Shown one piece after another: positions 15,378-23,012 of a stretch of DNA of 64,000 bases. Below the pieces are notes generated by a model that worked only from the letters and a program-made list of their open reading frames with translations, ran no database searches and had not been told where the DNA came from. The translations under genes were made by a program, and so were the position numbers. How positions within the stretch are numbered: position 1 is the stretch's first letter; the number at the start of each line of letters is the position of its first letter. The DNA comes from Streptomyces colonosanans (GTDB lineage Bacteria > Actinomycetota > Actinomycetes > Streptomycetales > Streptomycetaceae), in contig NZ_MLYP01000002.1 of NCBI RefSeq assembly GCF_001866645.1, positions 62,001-126,000 on the forward strand, read 5' to 3'.

Positions 15378-16531
15378 GCCAGTGACGTACGCACGGCCCG
15401 GACCAGCGCCTGCGCCCGCGGGTCCGCCGTCACGCTCGTGAGGAAGCCGTTGGTGACGTAGCCGAACGCGATGCCCGACTCGGGGTCGGCGAAGCCCAGG
15501 GCGCCGCCGCGGCCCGGGTGGCCGAAGGAGCCGGGGCCGAGGAGCGGGGACGCGCCACCGTGGAGCATGTAGCCGAGGCCGAAGCGGGTGGCGACGACGA
15601 GCACGCGGTCGGGGCCGGCGGAGGACTCCGCGCGGGCCCACTCCAGCGTCCGCGGCGCGAACAGGCGTATGCCGTCCACCTCTCCGGTCAGTGCCGCGTA
15701 GAAGCGTGCGAGGCCGTCGGCCGTCGCGATGCCGTTCGACGCGGGAAGAACCGCAGCGCGGTAGGCGGGGTCGTTCTCGTCGGGCGGTGGGGTGATCGCG
15801 GCGAAGGCGCGGCGGGTCAGGCTGCCGGGGTCGGCGTACGCCTCGGCGACCGCGCGCTTGGGGCGGGCGCGCAGGGCGCCTTCCTGTGCCGGTGCCGCGA
15901 TGGGGCCGACCCGGCCCGCCCGCTGCGCCTCCGCTCCGGTCAGGCCCACCCACAGGTCGAGACCCAGCGGCCCCGCGATCTCGGTGGCGATCCACGCGCC
16001 GATCGAGCGGCCCGTGACCCGCCGCACCAACTCACCGGTCAGCCAGCCGTAGGTGTGCGCGTGGTAGCCGTGGTCCGTGCCGGGCTCCCAGGCGGGGGCC
16101 TGCGCGGCCAGCACGGCGGCGGTGAGGTCCGGGTCGGCCGCCTCGGCGGGCGTGAGCGGACGGTCCAGCACCGGTACGCCGGCACGGTGCGCCAGCACGT
16201 CCCGCACCAGCGTGCGCTCCTTGCCGCTCTCCTTGAACTCTGGCCAGTAGTGGCCGACCGGCGCGTTCAGGTCCAGTTCCCCGCGCTCGGCCAGCATCAG
16301 CAGGACGGCCGCGGCCACGCCCTTGGTCGCCGAGCGCACGATCTGCGCGGTGCCCTGCTCCCAGGGCACCGTACCGTCGACGTCCCGTGTCCCGCCCCAC
16401 AGGTCCACGACCTTGCGCCCGTCGCGGTACACGGCGACCGCCGCCCCGCGCTCCCCCAGCGCCTCGAAGTTCCGTACGAACGCTTCCCTGACCGGCTCGA
16501 AGCCCTCGGCCACAACGCCGCTCACATCCAC
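15374..16531 (-). CDS. Serine hydrolase of the beta-lactamase/EstB family
   Basis: 385 residues. SATK near residue 69 gives the Ser-x-x-Lys nucleophile, and GYHAHTYGWL near residue 155 the Tyr base. VAVYRDGRKVVDLWGGTRDVDG and VLAHRAGVPVLDRPLTPAE are typical of class-C-like esterases (EstB, LpqF-type) rather than secreted beta-lactamases. No signal peptide, so it is likely cytoplasmic. The stop codon falls in the predicted right end of the TnpB remnant, so the last few residues may have been replaced when that element inserted. True substrate unknown. Confidence 0.85.
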   Translation of the reverse strand: MDVSGVVAEGFEPVREAFVRNFEALGERGAAVAVYRDGRKVVDLWGGTRDVDGTVPWEQGTAQIVRSATKGVAAAVLLMLAERGELDLNAPVGHYWPEFKESGKERTLVRDVLAHRAGVPVLDRPLTPAEAADPDLTAAVLAAQAPAWEPGTDHGYHAHTYGWLTGELVRRVTGRSIGAWIATEIAGPLGLDLWVGLTGAEAQRAGRVGPIAAPAQEGALRARPKRAVAEAYADPGSLTRRAFAAITPPPDENDPAYRAAVLPASNGIATADGLARFYAALTGEVDGIRLFAPRTLEWARAESSAGPDRVLVVATRFGLGYMLHGGASPLLGPGSFGHPGRGGALGFADPESGIAFGYVTNGFLTSVTADPRAQALVRAVRTSLA

Positions 16532-16639
16532 GCCCGTCTTCCCCTCACTCGCCTACGCCCTCACACGCCTGTGCCAGTGAGTGCAACGCCGACCCGATGC
16601 CTTCGATTCCTCGAACGCTCGGCCCCTACGCGCCCAGGG

Positions 16640-17398
16640 TCACAGACGGCCCGTACCCGTCGGCACGCTTCGGGGGTCGAAGCCGAAGGGCAGTTCCAGA
16701 CGGTGCGCGCGCATGAGCGCGTCGTCGGCGAGCAGATCGGCCGTCTTCCCGTCCGCCGCGATCACGCCGTCGCTGAGGACCAGCGAGCGCGGACACAGCT
16801 CCAGCGCGTACGGCAGGTCGTGCGTGACCATGAGGACCGTGACGTCCAACGACCGCAGGATGTCGGCGAGTTCGCGCCGTGAGGCGGGGTCGAGGTTGGA
16901 CGACGGCTCGTCCAGGACGAGGATCTCCGGCTCCATGGCCAGGACGGTCGCCACGGCCACCCGGCGCCGCTGGCCGAAGGAGAGGTGGTGCGGCGGGCGG
17001 TCCTTGAAGTCCGTCATGCCGACCAGGTCGAGCGCCCGGTCGACGCGCGCCTCCAGCTCGGCGCCCTTCAAGCCGGCCGCCGCGGGTCCGAAGGCGACGT
17101 CCTCGCGGACCGTCGGCATGAAGAGCTGGTCGTCGGGATCCTGGAAGACGATGCCGACACGGCGGCGGATCTCGGCCATGTGCTGCTTCCCGACGGGGAG
17201 CCCGGCGACGGTCACCGTCCCGGTGCCACCGCTCAGGATGCCGTTGAGGTGCAGCACGAGCGTCGTCTTCCCGGCGCCGTTCGGCCCGAGCAGGGCCACC
17301 CGCTCGCCGCGCGCGAGGCGGAAGTCGACGCCGAAGAGGGCCTGGTGCCCGTCGGGGTAGGCGAAGGCCAGTTGGGTCACTTCCAGCGAAGGTGTCAC
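16640..17398 (-). CDS. nikO: ECF nickel/cobalt transporter ATP-binding protein
   Basis: 252-residue ABC ATPase of the CbiO/NikO type. Walker A GPNGAGKTT, Q-loop VFQDPDDQLF (the DPDDQLF form typical of ECF ATPases), signature LSFGQRRRVAVA, Walker B EILVLDEPSSNLD, and switch His in MVTHDLPYAL. Start taken as the GTG at 17398, which overlaps the nikQ stop by four bases; an ATG at 17407 is also possible. Last gene of a three-gene operon; it powers metal uptake through NikQ and NikM/N. Confidence 0.9.
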   Translation of the reverse strand: MTPSLEVTQLAFAYPDGHQALFGVDFRLARGERVALLGPNGAGKTTLVLHLNGILSGGTGTVTVAGLPVGKQHMAEIRRRVGIVFQDPDDQLFMPTVREDVAFGPAAAGLKGAELEARVDRALDLVGMTDFKDRPPHHLSFGQRRRVAVATVLAMEPEILVLDEPSSNLDPASRRELADILRSLDVTVLMVTHDLPYALELCPRSLVLSDGVIAADGKTADLLADDALMRAHRLELPFGFDPRSVPTGTGRL

Positions 17399-18156
17399 AG
17401 GGTCCATCCCAGAACGCAGACGGCGAGGGCGGCGAGAGGCAGGGCGAGGGCGTACGACCACTGGGCGCGGGAGGCGGTCACCTCGTCGATGACCGGCATC
17501 GCACCGGCGTAGCCCCGGCTGACCATGGCCAGGTGCACGCGCTCGCCGCGCTCGTAGGAACGGATGAAGAGCGCGCCCGCGGACTTCGCGAGCACGCCCC
17601 AGTGGCGGATGCCGCGCGCCTCGAAGCCGCGCGACTCCCGGGCGATCCGCATCCGGCGCATCTCGTCGGTGATGACGTCGCCGTAGCGGATCATGAAGGA
17701 CGCGATCTGCACGAGGAGCGGCGGGAGTCTGAGCCGCTGCAACCCGAGGAGCAGTTCGCGCAGTTCGGTGGTCGAGGCGAGCAGGACGGAGGCGGCGACG
17801 CCGAGGGTGCCCTTGGCGAGCACGTTCCAGGCGCCCCACAGCCCGCTGACGCTCAGCGACAGTCCGAGGACGTCGACCCGCTCGCCCTCCGCCACGAACG
17901 GCATGAGCACCGCGAAGGCGACGAACGGGATCTCGATCAGCAGCCGCCGGAGCAGGAATGCGGCGGGGACCCGGGCCGCGTACGCGACGACGCCGAGGAG
18001 GACGGCGTACAGCGCGAACGCCCACATCGCCTCGCGCGGCGTCGACACCACGACGACCACGAAGGCGAACGTGGCCGCGAGCTTGGTGTGCGGCGGCAGT
18101 CCGTGCACGGGAGAGTGCCCGTGCCGGTAGAGCCTGTGCGCGTGCCCGGCTCCCAC
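17395..18156 (-). CDS. nikQ: ECF nickel/cobalt transporter transmembrane protein
   Basis: 253 residues, EcfT/CbiQ family. Starts with a His-rich MGAGHAHRLYRHGHSPVH, has four to five membrane helices, and the paired coupling helices with ARESRGFEARG (A-R-G-type motif) and RSYERGERVHLAMVSRGYAG. It couples the ATPase to the substrate-binding component. One base separates it from the upstream CbiM/N fusion and it overlaps the ATPase downstream, so the three are one transcript. Confidence 0.9.
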   Translation of the reverse strand: MGAGHAHRLYRHGHSPVHGLPPHTKLAATFAFVVVVVSTPREAMWAFALYAVLLGVVAYAARVPAAFLLRRLLIEIPFVAFAVLMPFVAEGERVDVLGLSLSVSGLWGAWNVLAKGTLGVAASVLLASTTELRELLLGLQRLRLPPLLVQIASFMIRYGDVITDEMRRMRIARESRGFEARGIRHWGVLAKSAGALFIRSYERGERVHLAMVSRGYAGAMPVIDEVTASRAQWSYALALPLAALAVCVLGWTL

Positions 18157-18157
18157 C

Positions 18158-19192
18158 TCAGCCGACCTGCGAGGGTTCGCTCGTACGACGGCGGCGGACC
18201 GCCCAGAAGACAGTGCTGCCCGCGACGACGGTGACCCCGACGCCGATCACGCCCGCGAGGCCGCCGGAGAGGCGGGCGTTGCCGATGTCCTTGACGCCGT
18301 AGTCGGCCAGCGGCGAGTCGGCGCTCGCGTGCTCCTGCGCCTTCTTGTCGATGCCCTGGTCGGCGGCGACCTTCTCCAGTCCGTCGGGGCTGGCGGAGGC
18401 GTAGAAGCTGACGAACCCGGCGAGGACGAGGGAGGTGACGAGACCGGCGGCCCAGAGCCCGCGGCGGGACCGGGCGGCGACGGGCGCGGGCTCGGCGGCG
18501 GGCGCGTCGACCAGTTCCCCGCCGACGCGCAGCTTGAGGCGCTGCTGAAGGCCCCGGGCGCCGTACACGAGGTCGGGCCGGACGGCGATGACGGCGCCCA
18601 CGGTCAGGGCGGTGATGGCGGCCTCGCCGAGGCCGATGAGGACATGGACGCCGATCATCGCGGTGGCGACCTTGCCGATCGAGACGTCGGTGGTGCCGCC
18701 GACCGCGTAGATCAGCGTGAAGGCGACGGCGGCGGCCGGGACGGAGACCAGGGCGGCGAGGAAGGAGGCGACGGTGACGGAGCGGCGCGTGCGCGGGAGT
18801 ACCTTGACCAGCCCGCGGAAGACGGCATAGGCGACGACGGTCGTCACGATCGCCATGTCGGTGATGTTGACGCCGAGGGCGGTGAGGCCGCCGTCGGCGA
18901 AGAGGATGCCCTGCATGAGGAGCACGACGGAGACGCACAGGACCCCGGTGTAGGGCCCGACGAGTATGGCGGCAAGCGCCCCGCCGAGCAGGTGCCCGCT
19001 GGTCCCGGCGGCGACCGGGAAGTTCAGCATCTGTACGGCGAAGATGAACGCGGCCACCAGGCCGGCGAGCGGCGCGGTGCGCTCGTCGAGTTCACGCCGG
19101 GCGCCCTTCAGGCTGACAGCCAAGGCGCCCGCGGCGACGACTCCGGTCGCGGCGGATATGGGGGCGTCGATGAATCCATCGGGTACATGCAC
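18158..19192 (-). CDS. nikM: ECF nickel/cobalt transporter substrate component, CbiM-CbiN fusion
   Basis: 344 residues from the GTG at 19192, giving VHVPDGFIDAPISAATG; the second-position His is the conserved metal ligand of CbiM/NikM. Six or seven helices follow, with NFPVAAGTSGHLLGG and LFADGGLTALGVNI as family signatures. After a linker (about residue 235) comes a CbiN/NikN-like unit with two helices and SPDGLEKVAADQGI, the PDGLE signature. A single polypeptide therefore does the job of M and N. A Nur box lies 20 bases upstream, favouring nickel over cobalt. Confidence 0.9.
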   Translation of the reverse strand: MHVPDGFIDAPISAATGVVAAGALAVSLKGARRELDERTAPLAGLVAAFIFAVQMLNFPVAAGTSGHLLGGALAAILVGPYTGVLCVSVVLLMQGILFADGGLTALGVNITDMAIVTTVVAYAVFRGLVKVLPRTRRSVTVASFLAALVSVPAAAVAFTLIYAVGGTTDVSIGKVATAMIGVHVLIGLGEAAITALTVGAVIAVRPDLVYGARGLQQRLKLRVGGELVDAPAAEPAPVAARSRRGLWAAGLVTSLVLAGFVSFYASASPDGLEKVAADQGIDKKAQEHASADSPLADYGVKDIGNARLSGGLAGVIGVGVTVVAGSTVFWAVRRRRTSEPSQVG

Positions 19193-19212
19193 CGTACGAG
19201 AATACCCGCTTA

Positions 19213-19229
19213 TTGCGAACGATTCGCAA
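19213..19229 (-). promoter_or_regulatory. Nur box upstream of the nickel transporter operon
   Basis: TTGCGAACGATTCGCAA is a perfect palindrome with three central bases. It fits the Streptomyces Nur consensus TTGCaa-N5-ttGCAA at the invariant TGC/GCA positions. It lies 21-37 bases before the nikM start codon, suitable for repression when nickel is sufficient. Confidence 0.7.
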
Positions 19230-19353
19230 GAGCAAGAAGGGCCTCGAAGCGACGCGCACGCGACAGGAGGCCACTTTTGTCCCGTTATGCGACATTGAAG
19301 GGGTGACGGATCCACAGATCCTGCCGCGATGACGCAGCGTGAGGAGCGGCCCC

Positions 19354-19695
19354 ATGTCCGTTGTCGAACAGTACGCACGAGCCCACGTCATCACGGACTC
19401 CCCGGACGCCCCTGACGCGATCCCCGTCATCCTGCGCTACGACCCGAGCGCCGACTCGCTCGACGTCCACATCGACCTGCCCGGCCCCCACGAATGGACC
19501 CTCTCCCGGGATCTGCTGGAAGAAGGCCTGCGCGCCCCGGCGGGCAAGGACGATGTCCGCATCTGGCCGTGCGGCCGGGTCCAGGCGGTGATGGAGTTCC
19601 ACACGCCGGAGGGCGTCGAGGTGGTGCAGTTCGAATCGCAGACGCTGCTGCGGTTCCTGCGGCGGACTTACCTGGAGGGGGCAGCGGCGCGCTGA
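19354..19695 (+). CDS. ssgE: SsgA-like sporulation/cell-division regulator (SsgE type)
   Basis: 113 residues from the ATG at 19354 (GAGGAG upstream). SALP-family hallmarks: VILRYDPSADSLDVHIDLPG, EWTLSRDLLEEGL, GKDDVRIWPCGRVQAVMEF and VVQFESQTLLRFLRRTY. These small Streptomyces proteins control septum-site selection and autolytic separation of spores. Position next to the nickel operon and length match the SsgE member, by memory of the S. coelicolor map; another SALP paralogue cannot be excluded. Confidence 0.85.
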   Translation: MSVVEQYARAHVITDSPDAPDAIPVILRYDPSADSLDVHIDLPGPHEWTLSRDLLEEGLRAPAGKDDVRIWPCGRVQAVMEFHTPEGVEVVQFESQTLLRFLRRTYLEGAAAR

Positions 19696-19793
19696 GCGGA
19701 GAGGTACGTGACGAAGTGAGGGGTGTTCGCGGGCGACGACGCCGGCGACGCGGAGCACCGAGCGCGCCGGCCGCGCGGTCACGGCGCACACGA

Positions 19794-19821
19794 GAGGGCG
19801 CCCCCGAGTGGGGGCGCCCTC
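19794..19821. terminator. Bidirectional terminator between ssgE and MMPL gene
   Basis: Perfect 12-bp stem GAGGGCGCCCCC/GGGGGCGCCCTC with a GAGT loop, between two convergent genes. Confidence 0.8.
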
Positions 19822-19840
19822 CGCGTTCAGCCGGGCGACG

Positions 19841-22063
19841 TCACGCCCGTACCAGCTCCCGGTCCTGGTCCGCGTCCGGATCCCGGCGGCCGTCGTCGGC
19901 GGACGCCAGACCCTCGCCCTCCACGTCCACGTTCGGCAGGGCGCGGTCCAGCCACTTCGGCAACCACCAGGCCTTCCTGCCCAGCAGCGCCAGCACCGCC
20001 GGCACGATCGCCATCCGCACCACGAACGCGTCGAAGAAGACCGCGACCGCCAGGCCGAAGCCGATCATCTTGACCATCGACTCGCTGGAGCCGATGAAGC
20101 CGGAGAACACCGCGATCATGATGACGGCCGCGGCCGTCACCACCCGCGCGCCGTGCTGGAAGCCGGTCACGACCGCCTGGCGGGGAGTCTCCCCATGGAC
20201 GTACGCCTCGCGCATGCGGGTCACGAGGAAGACCTCGTAGTCCATCGCCAGGCCGAAGACCACGCCCACCATGAAGATCGGCATCATCGACATGATCGGG
20301 CCCGTCTCCTCGACGCCCATCAGGCCGGAGAGCCAGCCCCACTGGAACACCGCGACCACCGCGCCGAGCGCCGCCAGCACCGAGAGCAGGAAGCCGAGCG
20401 CCGCCTTCAGCGGGACCAGGATCGAGCGGAAGACCACGATCAGGAGCAGGAACGCGAGGCCCACGACCAGCGCCAGGTACGGCAGCAGCGCGTCGTTCAG
20501 CTTCTGCGACACGTCGATGTTCATCGCCGTCGAACCCGTGACCAGCAGCTGCGCGTCCGTGTCCGCCTTGATGCCGGCGCCCGCGTCACGGATGCCGTGC
20601 ACCAGGTCCTCGGTGGTGGTCGAGGACGGCTTGGAGCCGGGGACGACCGTGACCACCGCCGTGTCGCCGGCCTTGTTGTACGTCGCCGGGGTCACCGTCA
20701 CGACGTTCTTCAGACCCTTGATCTCGTCCGTCACCGTGGCGACGGCGCCCTTCGGGTCGTCGCTCGCCTTCGCGTCGACCACGACCATCAGCGGGCCGTT
20801 GACGCCCGGGCCGAAGCCCTCCGAGAGCAGGTCGTAGGCGCGGCGCTGCGTCGTGGAAGTCGGCTGCGAACCGTCGTCCGGCAGGCCCAGCGTCAGCGAG
20901 GCCGCAGGGACGGCCGCCGCACCGAGGCCGAGGACGCCGAGCAGCAGGACAGTGATCGGGCGGCGCACCACGAAGCTCGCCCAGCGCGTGCCCATATTGG
21001 GCTTGTCCGCCTTCTTCGCGGCCCGGCCCCCGCCCAGCAGCCTGCTCTTCTCGCCGGCCGGCTTGACCTTGCGGCCCGCGTAGCCCAGCAGTGCCGGAAT
21101 CATCGTCAGGGCGATCAGGACCGCGATGGCGACCGTGCCGGCCGCGGCGACGCCCATCTTCGTCAGCATCGGGATGTTCACGACCGCGAGGCCGACCAGG
21201 GCGATCACCACCGTCAGACCGGCGAAGACGACCGCGGAGCCCGCCGTGCCGACCGCCCGGCCCGCCGCCTCCTCGCGCTCGCGGCCCTCGGCCAGTTCCG
21301 ACCGGTAGCGGGAGACGACGAACAGCGCGTAGTCGATGCCGACCGCGAGGCCGATCATCATCGCCAAAATCGAGGTGGTGGAGCCCAGGTCCAGCGCGTT
21401 GGCCAGCGCCGTAATGGTCGAGACGCCGATGCCGACGCCGATCAGGGCCGTGAGCAGCGGCAGCCCGGCCGCCACCAGCGAGCCGAAGGTGATGACGAGG
21501 ACCACCGCGGCGATCGCGATGCCGATGACCTCCGTCGCGCCCGTCTCCGGTACGGCCATCAGCGCGTCACCGCCGACCTCGACGGTCAGCCCGCCGTGCC
21601 GGGCGTCCTGCGCGGCCGTCTTGAGGGCTTCCCTGGAGGAGTCCTTCAGCTCCATCCCGGAGACCTTGTACGTCACCTGCGCATAGGCGGTCGTGCCGTC
21701 CTTGCTGACGGCGTGCGCGGTGAACGGGTCGATGACGGAGGCGACCTCGGAACCGCCGCCCAGCTCCTTGACGGTCTTCTCGACGACCGCCTTGTTGTCC
21801 TCGGCGGTCACCTTCTCCCCGTTCGGTGCCTTGAAGACGACGCGTGCGGTCGCCCCGTCGGGGGTCATCCCGGGGAAGCGCTGCTCCAGGAGGTCGAAGG
21901 CCTTCTGGGCCTCGGTGCCGGGGATGGAGAACGAAGTGGAGCCCGCTGCGGGGGCGTTGGCGGCGCCGACGCCCGCGAGCGTCAGCAGCGCCACCCAGAT
22001 CAGGGCGACGAAGTGCCGCCGCCTGAAGGACAGTCGGCCCAGTCGGTAGAGGAATGTGGCCAC
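19841..22063 (-). CDS. MMPL-family RND transporter
   Basis: 740 residues from the GTG at 22063 (GGGAG nine bases upstream); the frame stays open upstream but runs into the TetR gene region. Twelve helices in two halves, each preceded by a large external loop. MMPL signatures: IGLAVGIDYALFVVSRYRSEL in the first half and GLAMDYEVFLVTRMREAY in the second, both with the conserved Asp-Tyr proton-relay pair. Probably a lipid or drug exporter. The adjacent TetR gene, 98 bases upstream and co-oriented, likely controls it. Confidence 0.9.
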   Translation of the reverse strand: MATFLYRLGRLSFRRRHFVALIWVALLTLAGVGAANAPAAGSTSFSIPGTEAQKAFDLLEQRFPGMTPDGATARVVFKAPNGEKVTAEDNKAVVEKTVKELGGGSEVASVIDPFTAHAVSKDGTTAYAQVTYKVSGMELKDSSREALKTAAQDARHGGLTVEVGGDALMAVPETGATEVIGIAIAAVVLVITFGSLVAAGLPLLTALIGVGIGVSTITALANALDLGSTTSILAMMIGLAVGIDYALFVVSRYRSELAEGREREEAAGRAVGTAGSAVVFAGLTVVIALVGLAVVNIPMLTKMGVAAAGTVAIAVLIALTMIPALLGYAGRKVKPAGEKSRLLGGGRAAKKADKPNMGTRWASFVVRRPITVLLLGVLGLGAAAVPAASLTLGLPDDGSQPTSTTQRRAYDLLSEGFGPGVNGPLMVVVDAKASDDPKGAVATVTDEIKGLKNVVTVTPATYNKAGDTAVVTVVPGSKPSSTTTEDLVHGIRDAGAGIKADTDAQLLVTGSTAMNIDVSQKLNDALLPYLALVVGLAFLLLIVVFRSILVPLKAALGFLLSVLAALGAVVAVFQWGWLSGLMGVEETGPIMSMMPIFMVGVVFGLAMDYEVFLVTRMREAYVHGETPRQAVVTGFQHGARVVTAAAVIMIAVFSGFIGSSESMVKMIGFGLAVAVFFDAFVVRMAIVPAVLALLGRKAWWLPKWLDRALPNVDVEGEGLASADDGRRDPDADQDRELVRA

Positions 22064-22161
22064 GAGGGCGTACTCCCGGTCAGGTCGTGGGGTGTTCAGG
22101 GCAGGGGTGATCAGCCCGACGACGTGAGCGGTGACGTCAGGTGGGGCTAACTGGAGATGTG

Positions 22162-22803
22162 TCAGCTGGTGGGCGCGCCGAGGGCAGGGAGGACCACGGC
22201 GTCGATGTACGAGGTGAGGAAGGCCCGCGTCGGTGGCTGGTCGTCGAACAGCGTGCGGGTGGCGAACGCGCCGACCAGCATGTGCGGCAGGAAGTCCAGC
22301 GCCGGGCAGTCCGGCCGGATCTCGCCGCGGTCGACGGCACGCTGCAGAACGCGCCGGGACTGTGCCATCTCCGCGTCCACGAGCTGCTCGCGGAAGGCCT
22401 GGCGCAGATCCGGGTTGTGGTGGATCGCCATGGCCACGCCCCGCATCAGCGCGGAATTCTGCTCCATGGTGCAGTCGTCCTCGTGGGCGATCAACGCGTG
22501 CAGGTCGCCCCGGAGTGAGCCGGTGTCGATCTCGTCGATACGGTCCCGCTTGCCGTGCCGGAGAGCCTTGACCACCAGGTCGGCCTTGCCGCCCCACTGA
22601 CGGTAGAGCGTCGCCTTGCTGGAGCGGGTGCGGGCGGCCACCGCGTCCATGGTCAGGGCGTCGTAGCCGACTTCCCGGAGCAGATCGAGCACGGCCCCGT
22701 ACAGCTCGGCCTCGCGCTCGGGCGTGATGCGACTGCGACGCCCCGGTGCAGGCACCGGCTCCACCGGAACGGCTGACACCGCGCCCTTGGATGCCTCGGT
22801 CAT
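22162..22803 (-). CDS. TetR-family transcriptional regulator
   Basis: 213 residues. Recognition domain: ELYGAVLDLLREVGYDALTMDAVAARTRSSKATLYRQWGGKADLV (residues about 33-77), with the ATLYRQW helix typical of TetR/AcrR. The C-terminal ligand domain ends with a FLPHMLVGAFATRTLF helix. Upstream are repeated ACGGTTTCG half-sites that should be its operator, so it probably represses itself and the MMPL exporter in one transcript. Confidence 0.9.
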   Translation of the reverse strand: MTEASKGAVSAVPVEPVPAPGRRSRITPEREAELYGAVLDLLREVGYDALTMDAVAARTRSSKATLYRQWGGKADLVVKALRHGKRDRIDEIDTGSLRGDLHALIAHEDDCTMEQNSALMRGVAMAIHHNPDLRQAFREQLVDAEMAQSRRVLQRAVDRGEIRPDCPALDFLPHMLVGAFATRTLFDDQPPTRAFLTSYIDAVVLPALGAPTS

Positions 22804-22853
22804 CTCACTCCGCCTCTCCTGCTCCGCGCCCGGAGCGCAGGGCTCCGAACGAC

Positions 22854-22914
22854 ACGGTTTCGTACGACTCTGACGATACCCTTGGACACTATCGAAACGA
22901 AACGGTTTCGTACG
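22854..22914 (-). promoter_or_regulatory. Probable TetR operator sites
   Basis: ACGGTTTCGTACG occurs twice (22854-22866 and 22902-22914). The second copy is part of the palindrome ACGAAACGGTTTCGT (22897-22911). They lie 50-110 bases before the TetR start. Confidence 0.6.
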
Positions 22915-23012
22915 TGTCCTGCACCACGGCTCCGGCGCTCAACCGGTGCACGGGTCCGGACCACACCCGGCGTCGAGTTGCCGTGACCCGTTCGGAGGAA
23001 AAGCATGGGTAG

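Noticed and set aside
17395-19240. Search for a cobalamin or NiCo riboswitch before the metal transporter
   Set aside because: The leader is under 40 bases and contains only the Nur palindrome; there is no room or motif for a riboswitch.
19808-22150. A 780-codon plus-strand frame rich in Arg, His and Gln
   Set aside because: Antisense shadow of the MMPL transporter; composition typical of reversed GC-rich codons.
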